DNA of 64,000 nucleotides from Dallia pectoralis (taxonomy: Eukaryota; Chordata; Actinopteri; Esociformes; Umbridae), in the NCBI GenBank assembly GCA_029465975.1, contig CM055754.1, forward strand, positions 9,027,929-9,091,928. Reading direction: 5' to 3'. Positions 11,101 through 21,412 of the stretch are shown in pieces (the first letter of the stretch is position 1; the number at the start of each line of letters is the position of its first letter). Position numbers and translations under genes: made by a program. Under the pieces are notes generated by a model, which did not search any database, was not told the origin of the DNA, and saw only the letters and a list, made by a program, of their open reading frames with translations.

Positions 11101-14100
11101 TTGATTGGCTTGGTTGAATTTGAATGAACTAGAAAAAAGAGGTAGGCCTACGTTTATAAAGAAATATATGTTTTACTAAATAAACAGAACGAAAATATAA
11201 AACGATTAATGTATCTACCGGGTAACAGCAGAATATACCCGACGGTGACCAATATACAAACTGTGTTGTAAAATACGTGTTTCATTGTCTATAGTGCCTT
11301 AGTTACTGGGCTGTAATTACTATAATACATTTTACAAATGTAAATGATCGAATTATACACTGTAGCCTAATGTTTTTATTTCAACAGTCTGTGTTGCAAT
11401 ATATACGGCCAATCATGCGCAAATCATTTGATTGCGCGTCGCTTGTGATCTAAAATGTTTTAGCATTTATTACATCAAAATAGGACATACAGTTTGATGG
11501 ATTTTAATTTATTCGATCTTTAGAAATTTAAATATCATAGCCTGTGCATTTTAAAATCATGGTTTTAATTTTGTATTGTATGGCTACATAAGACAATAAA
11601 TAGGCTACATACTATTTTAGTAAAATGTTTTACTGCATAATTCACAATTCATTTAATTCAGGATGATAACACAGTAGATCATCTGATGCTGTAGATGGAT
11701 GGCAGGTTACACAGTGAATGGATGGTGAAGCTGCGGATGAGAATGAAGGTGCTTCTTTGCACCATTGCACTTCCTTTAAATATACACGTGATTAAAATAT
11801 GCTACTTTAATTTTTTTTTCCCTTTTATGTTTTGTTACCTTGTAACGCTATATTCTTTAAATGGAGATATAATTTGCTTGTATTGCAGCTCAGTAATTAG
11901 CAAAATAGTCTTAAAAAGCAACATGAAAAAGAATCGTGATAAAATCGTGAATCGTGATTTTTCCTGAAAAAATCGTGATATGATATTTTTCCCATGTCGC
12001 CCACCCCTAGTTAGCATACATTCTGGAGTCATTCTTTAAGTATGGAAAACAGACCATGTGCTTCCATTGCATAAGATGGCCAGACTAATGCCCATGATAT
12101 TTATTCAACTGGTAGGTTTTAGCCGTTACGTAGACGAAAAAAACAATCAGGAAGTGGCTACTTTGCCGATACTCTGTCCCATTTAATTGTAGTTATTATG
12201 GAAGAAATACCACCTTATTAAGTACTTGTAATCAGTACTCTGTATCGGCAAGCATCCAACTATTCAGGCTTATACTTGTACTCGGTCTGAAAAAAGTGGT
12301 ATTGGTACATCGCTAAAATATAGAGTTGCATTTTTTTTGGGGCCTGAACTGCATATTGAACAACTATCAGTCTGTTTTTAAGCCTGGATGCAGTACTACG
12401 ATAGCCACTGCAGTTATTGTAAAGGATCTTGCCAAAGCATTCGATGAGAAATAACACTCTGTTCGATTTTTTGTGTGTTCTGTTTTTTTTGTCCAAGGCT
12501 TTCAATACAGTTGTTCATTCCAGTTTGCTTGGACAGTGACCTCACGTTGTCGTAGACACATACTTATGGGTTCCAAATGATTTAACGATAGGTCCCTCAG
12601 TGTTATTACAGATCGCGTCCATACTACATTTCCTGCAGTTTACAAAGGACTTCCGCAATGTTCGATTTTGCGTCCCTCATTGATCACCCTGTATATAAAC
12701 GGCATATTTCACTGTGGCAAACTGTAGCTTTATTATTTAACGCTGATGACACAGTAAAATATGCTGCTGCTCCTCTGTGTCATGTACAATTTTCACACCG
12801 CCGGTCTGATTTTCAACGACTACAAAATGCAGATCTATGTTTGGTGCTAAATGCAAATAAGGCTGTTCTGTAGGTTTCAAAATTCTACAATTGGACAATT
12901 TAAAAATGACTAAACCGTTCTGTTATGGATCATGTTCCTACTTACAAATACCTCAGGACTTTGTTAGATTTTAGTATTTCTTTTACAAAAATTGTTAAAT
13001 TGGTGAAGGCCAAAATATTGTTGTTTTTTGTTTCAGGAACATCTGTCATCTTGTCCGTATAATCTTATGAACCAGATGCATCGGTGCCAATAAGACAATT
13101 TAAATGTGTGATTGCTTTTCCTAACATTTTTGTGTTTCATTTTGTTAGTTTTTATTGCTGCTGTATAGTTGGCCTCTACTGTTAAAGGGATCTAGGTTGT
13201 GTAGCATTAATTCTTTGTAAAAAGGAATGTAATGTAAATTATTAGGTTTCTCTTGCTCAACTACAGTTGTCATATTTCATGTTAATTTTCCAGCTCAAAC
13301 TATGGCATGCTGAATCCAACACTTCTGCATTTGGTTGACAATATGTCCTCCCATAAAAAGCTCCCTTCGCCAAACCAAGAAAATTGAAGTCTTTGAAATA
13401 TGCTTCTTATGAGAACAGGATTACTGTTGAGTAAACAACTTGCCTGACACACGACTTCTCAGCTTCAAAAAGCACAATCCATTTCCCTCCATCTCACTAA
13501 AATAGCCCTGTGGTGTGTGTGCTTGTGCGTGCGTGTGTGTGTGTGGCCCTGAGTCTGTAAGGTAATCAGCCTGGGTTTTGTAGGTTAAATCCTCTGGGCT
13601 CTACACCTCTTAGCCGTATTACTAAAACGAACCGCTGCTCACTGAATTTAGGGGAAAAGAGCTTAGCTCACACACTCCCTTGTAACGATTTGAACTAAAT
13701 GAACACACACCTTCCTATCAGCACTTTCAGTCACTGTTAAACTGCACCAGACACTTCAGTGGCTCAACTCAGCCAGCTTTTTTGGGGAGGTGGGGTTTAT
13801 GCTTGTTTGCAAAAGTATAATTCTCACTTTGTGTTCCTCTCTAGGTGACAACGGTGGACAGGTTCCAGGGTCAGCAAAATGACTACATCATACTGTCTCT
13901 AGTCCGCACCAAAGCCGTGGGCCACCTGAGGTAAGACATAAACAATTAAAAACACCACAAACAAAGAGTCGACTCGAAAGTATTTTCTTGTTATGAATTC
14001 GTGTGGATTTGGTCAATTTATTTCTAATGTTACACACATTATGAAATCAGCTTTTGAGTTCGGTAACTAAGCTAGGTGATGCCAAGGTAGCATTTCTGTT

Positions 14101-17100
14101 GTGTCGCAGCTAATATTAGTTCCATGCGCCATACTTTGTCGTGCACTGTGTGCAGGTTAGCAGACTGCAAAATATGTAACTGAAAAAGCCTTGTGTTAGT
14201 AATTTCACATTAGAGATCATCAAATTGGATCCGCGTTGGACAACATTTGTGAGCAATCCACCTATACTGAACTCCATTAACCCAGTTACAAATGGATTGT
14301 TCATTGCTATAGTAACAACCATAAAAGTCTTAGAATATAACTGTTTAAAATGTGACTGTGTACATTTGCAAGATTCCAGAGGCAGGTGTGCTTTGTGTTT
14401 ACTATGTCTAATTTTGCCTGCAAATGTTATATTTGATTTATTATCATTTTATTTTGAAGGTGGCTTCTTTCTTTTTTTAAACTCGATTTTCTATTCTACT
14501 CTGATGAGTATTTGCATTCGGAGGAGAATTTAATGGGCAAAATGTTGTCATTGGTGAGCAACAAATCCCAAAATTAATTAGTGTTATATTTATTTATTTT
14601 ATCGACCTGTAACTTTTGTTTAATTAGAGCTATAAGTGTTTACCTGGGAATCTTTCTCATTCATGGGGGCCATTCCCCAACAACATATACCAGGATGAAA
14701 TCTCTTAATATAACGTTATAGAAATCTCCCTAGCAACCATGCGGAAGGAAAATAAAGTAACCAAATCACTGATATTCTGAATCTTTCTAAAATAATCTTT
14801 ATTTTTTTATACTATTTATATATTATATATATATATATTTATACTAAATATATATACTAGATACATATTATAATGTAAGACTTTTGGGTTCTAGAATAAA
14901 AAGAATCGGTTTCTTAAAAAGAAAATAAACTAGCAGGGGATGTTCTTATTTGGTAATTTACCTAAATCATAGCTTTTAAAAGGCCACATTCCGTGCCAAA
15001 AAAAAGACACTGGACAGGTGTGGGGCCCTCTAATAATTTCTTTATACGGCTCCCCATCTCGAAAATCCTAGACTGGCCCCTGCTCTAAAGCCAGAGAGGT
15101 CTCCTACCTTCATCCTATTCCTTGTTCACATGGTCACTGTCAGTGGAGCAGGTGGTGCTAGCCAGCTTTCCCAGCGTATTTATTCTACCTGAAACTGTAC
15201 CTAGCTGGTCACCTATTGACTTGTCAACTGTTGGCCGTCTACTGTTGGAAAGCTGCTTAAACAAGAGGCATATTGCAGGTACATCCACCCTGTAATCCCT
15301 GATCCCCTGGTATAGCATCATGTAAACTATGTTTTATTCAACACATCTATTTGGTATCTCTGTGTAACAGCCAGAGAAATGTCCAGGTCTCCCTGACTCG
15401 CCAGGTTTTTAGTCCTTTTGTTTCCTTTCCTTGTTGCTCGCTCCATTTCTCCTCACCTTTGCTTGGTCTCCTTTAGGTTCTCGCTCTTTTTCTTTCTCTC
15501 CATTTCGCTTGCTCTTTTTTCAAAACGCTCGTTGGTAACTCTGCGTTTTAACCTGTGTCCTGTTCCCCTCCACAGGGATGTGAGACGCTTGGTGGTCGCC
15601 ATGTCCCGGTCCAGACTGGGCCTGTACATCTTTGCCCGAGTCGCCCTGTTCCAGAACTGCTTTGAGCTGACTCCTGCCTTTAACCAGCTCACTGCCAGAC
15701 CCCTGCAGCTCCACATCCGACCCAACGAGTACTACTCACAGGGGCAGACGGTGAGTACACACAACCATAGGAGGGGATGTTTATGTGCTCGTGAGGTGAA
15801 TCTTTTCTTTCAATCGCAATGCAGTACTAACCTCGACTCGTTGGGCGCCAATACGGCCAGTTCATAAGGAACTTGTTTAGAATACTTGATTGGGCCTAAA
15901 AACTGATGATTTCAAGTGACTTGGCATATAAAAACTCGGCCGGACAATCCGTCTAGCTCATTCTTCATCTCACTTTCTCTGTCCATCTGCTTTCCTGTTC
16001 CCTCAGGGAGAGCCTTGCTCATCCCAACCTGACCAGGTGATCAAGAACATGCCGGAGATGGCCAATCTGGTTTACAATATGTACATGCATATGATCCAGA
16101 GCTCCCAGCAGTACCGACAGGTAACTACTGACCCCAATACAGCCAAGCTTCATCCAGTTATATAGACGGGTATCAACAATATTACACAACATACCTGTAA
16201 TTGGACTAGACTAGATAATATAGCAGACTGCAGGCTAAAACTGCTCTAACTACATGTCAGCCAACTTCCTTTTCATCCACATGTTAAACTGGTACCATAT
16301 TTTATGGGTCTGTATCGTGTTTTTAATATTTAAACTTCAACGCAGCGCTGGAATTGGGTCAGATGTAAGAGAATAGTTTTAGTTCTGCCTGCCGACACTT
16401 AACAGGCCACAAGCTTAAGACGAGGGAGCCAGAATGGGTTTTAATTAAAAGTGGAGAGCGCTGCTCTGTGTTGGGGGCCATGGGGAATGGAGGATGGAGG
16501 AAGGCGGATGTGCTGATAACGGGCGCGAGCTAAGCTTCCCCACACCTCTCCTCCCATCTAAAATGGCAAGAGTGCAAAAGAGAGCCATGCTGTTTCCCCA
16601 GCCTATCAGGGGGATGTTTTTGCCCCTCCTTAACCGTACCCTAGGGCATGTTCACAGATTCTGCCCTCTACCAGCGGGAGCAAGAGAGAGAAGCACGAAG
16701 ACCGTTAGAAGAGACAGGAGAGAGAGAGACAGAGATAACGGACAGGAGAGAGACGAAGTAGAGCGGCAGTGGAGAAATGGGTGATAAAAGAGACAGAGGA
16801 GAGAGATGGGTAGATCCTGGGGTGGGGGGTGTAGAGAGGGGGGACATGGAGGAGTAAGATGGGTAGATCCTGGGGTGGGGGGTGTAGAGGGGGACATGGA
16901 GGAGTAAGATGAGTAGATCCTGGGGTGGGGGGTGTAGAGAGGGGCGACATGGAGGAGTAAGATGAGTAGATCCTGGGGTGGGGGGTGTAGAGGGGGACAT
17001 GGAGGAGTAAGATGGGTAGATCCTGGGGTGGGGGGTGTAGAGAGGGGGACATGGAGGAGTAAGATGAGTAGATCCTGGGGTGGGGGTGTAGAGAGGGGCG

Positions 17101-19899
17101 ACATGGAGGAGTAAGATGAGTAGATCCTGGGGTGGGGGGTGTAGAGGGGGACATGGAGGAGTAAGATGGGTAGATCCTGGGGTGGGGGTGTAGAGAGGGG
17201 GGACATGGAGGAGTAAGATGGGTAGATCCTGGGGTGGGGGTGTAGAGAGGGGCGACATGGAGGAGTAAGATGAGTAGATCCTGGGGTGGGGGGTGTAGAG
17301 AGGGGGACATGGAGGAGTAAGATGAGTAGATCCTGGGGTGGGGGGTGTAGAGAGGGGGACATGGAGGAGTAAGATGGGTAGATCCTGGGGTGGGGGGTGT
17401 AGAGGGGGACATGGAGGAGTAAGATGGGTAGATCCTGGGGTGGGGGGTGTAGAGAGGGGGACATGGAGGAGTAAGATGGGTAGATCCTGGGGTGGGGGTG
17501 TAGAGAGGGGGGACATGGAGGAGTAAGATGGGTAGATCCTGGGGTGGGGGGTGTAGAGAGGGGACATGGAGGAGTAAGATGGGTAGATCCTGGGGTGGGG
17601 GGTGTAGAGAGGGGGACATGGAGGAGTAAGATGGGTAGATCCTGGGGTGGGGGTGTAGAGAGGGGGACATGGAGGAGTAAGATGGGTAGATCCTGGGGTG
17701 GGGGGTGTAGAGAGGGGGACATGGAGGAGTAAGATGAGTAGATCCTGGGGTGGGGGTGTAGAGAGGGGGACATGGAGGAGTAAGATGGGTAGATCCTGGG
17801 GTGGGGGGGGTGTAGAGGGGGACATGGAGGAGTAAGATGGGTAGATCCTGGGGTGGGGGTGTAGAGAGAGGGGGACATGGAGGAGTAAGATGGGTAGATC
17901 CTGGGGTGGGGGGTGTAGAGAGGGGGACATGGAGGAGTAAGATGGGTAGATCCTGGGGTGGGGGGTGTAGAGGGGGACATGGAGGAGTAAGATGGGTAGA
18001 TCCTGGGGTGGGGGTGTAGAGGGGGACATGGAGGAGTAAGATGGGTAGATCCTGGGGTGGGGGGTGTAGAGAGGGGGACATGGAGGAGTAAGATGGGTAG
18101 ATCCTGGGGTGGGGGGGTGTAGAGGGGGGACATGGAGGAGTAAGATGGGTAGATCCTGGGGTGGGGGGTGTAGAGAGGGGGGGACATGGAGGAGTAAGAT
18201 GGGTAGATCCTGGGGTGGGGGGTGTAGAGAGGGGGACATGGAGGAGTAAGATGGGTAGATCCTGGGGTGGGGGGTGTAGAGGGGGACATGGAGGAGTAAG
18301 ATGGGTAGATCCTGGGGTGGGGGGTGTAGAGGGGGACATGGAGGAGTAAGATGGGTAGATCCTGGGGTGGGGGGTGTAGAGGGGGACATGGAGGAGTAAG
18401 ATGGGTAGATCCTGGGGTGGGGGTGTAGAGAGGGGGACATGGAGGAGTAAGATGGGTAGATCCTGGGGTGGGGGGTGTAGAGGGGGACATGGAGGAGTAA
18501 GATGGGTAGATCCTGGGGTGGGGGGTGAGGGGGACATGGAGGAGTAAGATGGGTAGATCCTGGGGTGGGGGGTGTAGAGAGGGGGACATGGAGGAGTAAG
18601 ATGGGTAGATCCTGGGGTGGGGGGTGTAGAGAGGGGGGACATGGAGGAGTAAGATGAGTAGATCCTGGGGTGGGGGGTGTAGAGGGGGACATGGAGGAGT
18701 AAGATGGGTAGATCCTGGGGTGGGGGGTGTAGAGAGGGGGACATGGAGGAGTAAGATGGGTAGATCCTGGGGTGGGGGGTGTAGAGGGGGACATGGAGGA
18801 GTAAGATGAGTAGATCCTGGGGTGGGGGGTGTAGAGAGGGGGACATGGAGGAGTAAGATGGGTAGATCCTGGGGTGGGGGGTGTAGAGAGGGGGACATGG
18901 AGGAGTAAGATGGGTAGATCCTGGGGTGGGGGGTGTAGAGAGGGGGGACATGGAGGAGTAAGATGGGTAGATCCTGGGGTGGGGGGTGTAGAGAGGGGGA
19001 CATGGAGGAGTAAGATGGGTAGATCCTGGGGTGGGGGGTGTAGAGAGGGGGACATGGAGGAGTAAGATGGGTAGATCCTGGGGTGGGGGTGTAGAGAGGG
19101 GGACATGGAGGAGTAAGATGGGTAGATCCTGGGGTGGGGGGTGTAGAGAGGGCGACATGGAGGAGTAAGATGGGTAGATCCTGGGGTGGGGGGTGTAGAG
19201 AGGGGGACATGGAGGAGTAAGATGGGTAGATCCTGGGGTGGGGGGTGTAGAGAGGGGGACATGGAGGAGTAAGATGAGTAGATCCTGGGGTGGGGGGGTG
19301 TAGAGGGGGGACATGGAGGAGTAAGATGGGTAGATCCTGGGGTGGGGGGTGTAGAGAGGGGGGGCCATGGAGGAGTAAGATAAGCTATGATGGAAATCTT
19401 GTTTTATGCCAGGACACTGAAATATGTTAGTCTCGTGTCTGCCAGACGTTATCTCATGGATCCAAGATACGGATGAAATTGAAATAAATGTATGAAACAG
19501 TGACTCCGCCCCCTCCAGAAACAGTGACTCCGCCCCCTCCATCTTCACCCTCTATGTTCCTGTGATCTTTTGCATTTTCAGCAACAGCAGAATCTCCTGC
19601 CACCACCTCAGCAGACAAAAGTGGAACCTTCCTCCCAGATGGACGAGGAGCAGAACCCGCCCCAGGTGGATGAGGAGCAAACCCGGCCACAGGTGGACGG
19701 CCAGGAGGAGACCCCGATGGAGCAGGGGCCCGCAGCGGATACCTGTGCACAGAAGAATCCCACGGAGATGACAGAACAGGTCGAAGAAGAAGAAGAGGGG
19801 CCGGAGGAGCACCCCAAAATGCCAGAGCACCCTGGTCGAGACAGTGACAGTGATGAAGAGGGGAGCGGAGAGGAGGAAGGCCCTCAAAGCCGTAGCTAG
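1956..19899 (+). CDS. aqr: Aquarius intron-binding spliceosomal helicase, C-terminal part (7 exons)
   Basis: Joined exons 1956-2143, 3903-4074, 7608-7778, 13845-13930, 15576-15750, 16007-16120 and 19582-19899 read as one frame with GT/AG junctions. Together they encode the second RecA-like half and tail of Aquarius (IBP160), an SF1 RNA helicase of the spliceosome that joins the intron near the branch point, promotes snoRNP deposition and limits R-loops. Seen: motif III GDHHQLPP, motif IV region ILTTYNGQKHLIRD, motif V TVDRFQGQQNDYI, motif VI VAMSRSRLGLYIF. The N-terminal armadillo-like part and motifs I and II must lie left of the window. The conserved core closely follows the human protein as I know it. 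The last exon is an acidic, Gln/Glu-rich tail that differs strongly from mammals. Introns of 1.8, 3.5, 6.1, 1.6, 0.26 and 3.5 kb are filled with repeats. Confidence 0.95.
2270..3555. repeat. 34-bp minisatellite, about 38 copies
   Basis: Tandem units of about 34 bp with the core AACCCTCCTGGATACGG and CATAAATAGCC fill most of an aqr intron. The minus-strand translations of 2683-2886 and 2921-3124 are identical and offset by 238 bp, exactly seven units, so seven-unit blocks have been copied. Toward the 3' end the units change to CAAATAACCCCTCC variants. The minus-strand open frames here are by-products of the repeat. Confidence 0.95.
3903..4074 (+). CDS. aqr: aqr exon: linker between helicase motifs
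   Basis: Acceptor CTCCAG, donor CAG/GTGAAT. It completes the split Ser codon, then encodes LCNLYNWRYKQLGNL and ends ESEPNPYFYQ. Both are recognisable Aquarius segments in the second RecA-like region. Confidence 0.93.
4075..6239. other. aqr intron, unique sequence with CA/GT microsatellites
   Basis: No gene seen. Short CA runs occur at about 4485-4500 and 4578-4598, and a GT/GC-rich run at about 5975-6045. A telomere-like inverted repeat at 5371-5390 is listed separately. The open frames here show no recognisable protein. Confidence 0.5.
5371..5390. repeat. Telomere-like inverted repeat
   Basis: GGTTAGGG, a 4-base spacer TTAC, then CCCTAACC form a perfect 8-bp inverted repeat made of vertebrate telomere-type sequence facing inward. 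Confidence 0.6.
6240..7110 (-). mobile_element. LINE fragment (non-LTR retrotransposon)
   Basis: The minus-strand translation of 6243-6746 contains WCVDNLAINPKKPKELIV and APVLIDETTVERVASNKFLG, the post-palm part of fish L2/Rex-like LINE reverse transcriptases. Downstream on the plus strand, about 6765-7110 looks like the antisense of the same LINE. Frames are broken, so this is a dead fragment in an aqr intron. The exact clade is uncertain. Confidence 0.75.
7282..7335. repeat. 16-bp tandem repeat, three copies
   Basis: The unit CTACTCCGTACGACGA is repeated three times without change, then runs into CTACTAGTG. Confidence 0.85.
7608..7778 (+). CDS. aqr: aqr exon: helicase motif IV region
   Basis: Acceptor CCTGCAG, donor AACAAG/GTATGT, 57 whole codons. 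It encodes NLGEAEYCVALFMYMRLLG and ILTTYNGQKHLIRDVIN, the second RecA-like domain of Aquarius. A perfect 30-bp tandem array starts only about ten bases after the donor. Confidence 0.95.
7788..8161. repeat. 30-bp minisatellite touching an aqr splice donor, 12 copies
   Basis: Twelve near-perfect 30-bp units (core CAGCAGGCCTGACCCACG) start about ten bases into the intron. The first eight units read CCACGACATG and the last four CCACGGCATG, with no other change seen. Because 30 is a multiple of 3, open frames appear on both strands, but these are not genes. Confidence 0.95.
8162..9471. other. aqr intron, nothing recognised
   Basis: No gene, clear transposon end or tandem array was recognised. Short open frames here have no family resemblance. 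Confidence 0.5.
9472..9822. repeat. 22-bp minisatellite containing GGGTTAGG
   Basis: About 16 tandem units of roughly 22 bp with the core GCTGGGTTAGGATG, alternating between GTGAGAGAC, GCGAGGAC and similar tails. Each unit holds one GGGTTAGG, close to the telomere repeat, and is G-rich on the aqr sense strand. Confidence 0.9.
9823..10433. other. aqr intron, nothing recognised
   Basis: No feature recognised between the 22-bp array and the hAT element. Confidence 0.5.
10442..12009. mobile_element. Non-autonomous hAT-type DNA transposon, 1568 bp
   Basis: The left end TAGGGGTGTGCGATATG is matched inverted at the right end (15 of 17 positions on reverse complement). The element is flanked by an exact 8-bp duplication, GTTAGCAT, at 10434-10441 and 12010-12017, the target-site length of hAT elements. 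The inside is AT-rich, has no transposase frame, and holds a 31-bp tandem array. It is therefore a non-autonomous element needing a transposase from elsewhere. It sits in the largest aqr intron of the window. Confidence 0.88.
10745..10975. repeat. 31-bp minisatellite inside the hAT element, about 7 copies
   Basis: Tandem units of about 31 bp with the core GCGTTTTGGTCTGGTCTA followed by ATGAAACT. The array lies wholly within the hAT element. Confidence 0.85.
12375..13250 (+). mobile_element. Decayed LINE reverse transcriptase fragment
   Basis: Translated pieces read LAKAF, FNTVVHSSLLG, then NADDTVKYAAAPL (the YADD catalytic box with Tyr lost) and LCLVLNANKAVL, in the order found in fish CR1/L2/Rex-type LINE reverse transcriptases. 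Frameshifts and stops separate them. It is a dead 5'-truncated copy in an aqr intron; the clade is not certain. Confidence 0.72.
13251..13844. other. aqr intron, short GT microsatellite only
   Basis: A GT-rich run lies at about 13513-13545. Otherwise nothing is recognised before the pyrimidine-rich acceptor CTCTCTAG. Confidence 0.5.
13845..13930 (+). CDS. aqr: aqr exon: helicase motif V
   Basis: Acceptor CTCTAG, donor CTGAG/GTAAGA. It encodes TVDRFQGQQNDYIILSLVRT, motif V of SF1 helicases including the QGQ signature, and ends with a split Arg codon. Confidence 0.95.
13931..15575. other. aqr intron, AT-rich, nothing recognised
   Basis: AT-rich, with a short TA run near 14815-14870. No gene or complete transposon recognised. 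The small open frames lack family resemblance. Confidence 0.5.
15576..15750 (+). CDS. aqr: aqr exon: helicase motif VI
   Basis: Acceptor CCACAG, donor CAGACG/GTGAGT. It encodes RDVRRLVVAMSRSRLGLYIF, where the Arg residues of VAMSRSR form the motif VI arginine finger, and then FQNCFELTPAFNQL. Confidence 0.95.
16007..16120 (+). CDS. aqr: aqr exon: post-helicase segment
   Basis: Acceptor CCTCAG, donor CGACAG/GTAACT, 38 whole codons. It encodes IKNMPEMANLVYNMYMHMIQ, which matches the region after the helicase core in vertebrate Aquarius. Confidence 0.93.
16121..16802. other. aqr intron before the G-rich array
   Basis: Unique sequence that turns purine-rich (GAGAGA runs) from about 16680, leading into the tandem array. 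Nothing else recognised. Confidence 0.5.
16804..19382. repeat. About 52-bp G-rich minisatellite, about 50 copies
   Basis: Units of 46-54 bp built from AGATGGGTAGATCCTGGGG, TGGGGGGTGTAGAG, AGGGGGACATGGAGGAGTA. Length varies through the G runs and through loss of GA in TAGAGAGGGG. The G-rich strand is the aqr sense strand, and every unit has several runs of four or more G, so quadruplexes and R-loops are possible. All three minus-strand frames stay open for about 850-950 codons because no unit contains a stop in any frame. The predicted Pro/His/Leu-rich polypeptides are repeat artefacts. Confidence 0.97.
19582..19899 (+). CDS. aqr: aqr last coding exon: acidic C-terminal tail
   Basis: Acceptor TTTTCAG, 105 codons and TAG. 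The tail is rich in Gln, Pro and Glu, with runs of Glu and Asp-Ser repeats near the end (DSDSDEEGSGEEEG). It has little resemblance to the mammalian tail, which is also acidic and fast changing. The second half of this exon was copied, with a deletion, to 22349-22432. Confidence 0.88.
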   Translation, partial: QQQNLLPPPQQTKVEPSSQMDEEQNPPQVDEEQTRPQVDGQEETPMEQGPAADTCAQKNPTEMTEQVEEEEEGPEEHPKMPEHPGRDSDSDEEGSGEEEGPQSRS

Positions 19900-20164
19900 G
19901 AGGGAGAATGGGGAACTTGTGTTGCGTTAATCCGCCCCCGTAGATGGGTTTGGAAATGGACTGTCCCTTAGAATAGCTTAGTGCCAACCTGGGGATTCTG
20001 TTTGTCAATTTGTTTTCTACTGAACCCATGAAGATGACAATGGAAGCCATTAGCGTACTGTTTTATAAAATGTTCAGAGGGTCTGTTTTCTAATCAGTAC
20101 TTTTTCTAGTAAAACTAATTCTAAATGTGAATGCAGTCGTTTACGTTATTAATGCTTACATGTG

Positions 20165-20436
20165 GGCGTCAAGTTGGCCTAGTGGGTAGGGACCAGGCCT
20201 TGGGTCTGGAAGGTCCCTGGTTCTAATCCCCTCACCATCAAGGTGAAAAACCTTGTCGTTCTGTCCTTGAGCAAGACAGTTAACCCTAAATGCTCCCCGG
20301 GCGCCGTTGACGTGGAAGTCGAATCAGGTAACTGATTAGGGCTGCCCCCTGCACCTCAGGGTTGGGTAAAATGCAGAGAACAAATTTCTGTTGAATGCAT
20401 TCAGTTTTACAACTGACAATATTGGTCTATTCTATC
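20165..20436 (+). mobile_element. tRNA-derived SINE with 6-bp target duplication
   Basis: Begins GGCGTCAAGTTGGCCTAGTG with an A-box-like TGGCCTAGTGGGTAGG and a B-box-like GGTTCTAATCCC, as in tRNA-derived SINEs. It includes the CCTTGAGCAAGACAGTTAACC block common in teleost SINEs. It is flanked by CATGTG at 20159-20164 and 20437-20442. Unit B of the duplication has the empty site with one CATGTG at 22693-22698, so the insertion followed the duplication. Confidence 0.88.
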
Positions 20437-20530
20437 CATGTGCAAACTTGCTACAATGCTCTCCCAGTTCATGTAAAACTTGTTAAACTTGTTTCATAAA
20501 CCGTCAGTGAAATCAGTCTTTTTGGAATTC

Positions 20531-20536
20531 AATAAA
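20531..20536 (+). terminator. Candidate aqr poly(A) signal
   Basis: AATAAA about 630 bases after the aqr stop codon, just before the promoter region of the small gene. Other signals are possible; no cleavage evidence is available. Confidence 0.4.
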
Positions 20537-20559
20537 TAAGCGGCCACTCTTGAGAGGAG

Positions 20560-20701
20560 ATCACACGTACATACTTATTTTATTGGCTTTGGCAACTCCG
20601 AGCAGGAACTAACTGCAACTGAGGGATATACAGTCCACAGACCAGGAGGACAAACCAGGCTCGTTCTTCTCCAAGATCACTCATACTTTCCACATCTGAA
20701 G
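20560..20701 (+). promoter_or_regulatory. Probable promoter and untranslated first exon, small gene A
   Basis: The segment is strongly conserved between the two duplication units. It has an AT-rich TTATTTTATTGG element near 20575 and ends in a plausible donor (CTGAAG/GTGAAC at 20701/20702). A matching acceptor CTCACAG sits at 21406, seven bases before the start codon. This suggests an untranslated exon 1 and a coding exon 2. The transcription start is not known. Confidence 0.45.
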
Positions 20702-21412
20702 GTGAACATGTCTTTTTTACTCATTCGACAGGTACTCTCAATATGTCTTTATATTGTTCTCTACTTTGCAAGGTTTAATAGCTGTTTGTTTTACGGTAAT
20801 TGCCTGTGGTTGCTTTGTTACTAGCATAAACTGGCATCTGTTTAAGTTAACAATTATAATAATTTATTGTCTGAGGTGTTATGGTGTTAGAAACATGGGG
20901 TATTTTAAAGAGCAAATGGTATGACCGAAAACAGTATGCGTTGGTTGGTTTGTGTTCTCTACTGTTTTATTCTTTGGAGCTTTTTCTTCAAGCGGCTGTA
21001 AATATATGGAAGTGGGGAGGAATGTGTGTATTGCCTCAATACTGAAATAGTTATGACAGTCAATCTGACCATGGGACTTTGCACTTATAACCCAGTCTGA
21101 CGGTGAACACACCAGCTTCTGAGCTATTGGAAAACATTTCTTAGTAGACGTGTATACAGTTGTTTCTCCTCCATGGATGCTCCAGACCAGTAAGAAAGGT
21201 GTTGGAATCCAACTCCTCTTAAGGCTGAGTCCCTCTGTTGACTCTAGTGTTAAGGACTGTGTTGGGCGCTGTTTGTTAGTGCGTCAACAATAGACCAGTA
21301 ATTAAAAAGTCAACTGCAATTCCATATTTGTGATATACAGGGTATTTTTTTCAGTTATTTGCTCAACTTGAGAAATGAAAATGATTTAAAATCTCTGTTC
21401 TCACAGAATAGG

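Noticed and set aside
15418..15867. 149-codon plus-strand frame
   Set aside because: It is the real aqr exon 15576-15750 extended into both introns; the splice sites are clear.
16652..19548. Three overlapping minus-strand frames of 850-950 codons rich in Pro, His and Leu
   Set aside because: They are translations of the G-rich minisatellite in three frames at once; no unit has a stop in these frames. No real gene uses all three frames, and they lie antisense to an aqr intron.
20165..20436. A tRNA gene
   Set aside because: A-box and B-box-like sequences are present but the cloverleaf is not complete. The long non-tRNA tail and target duplication show a SINE.
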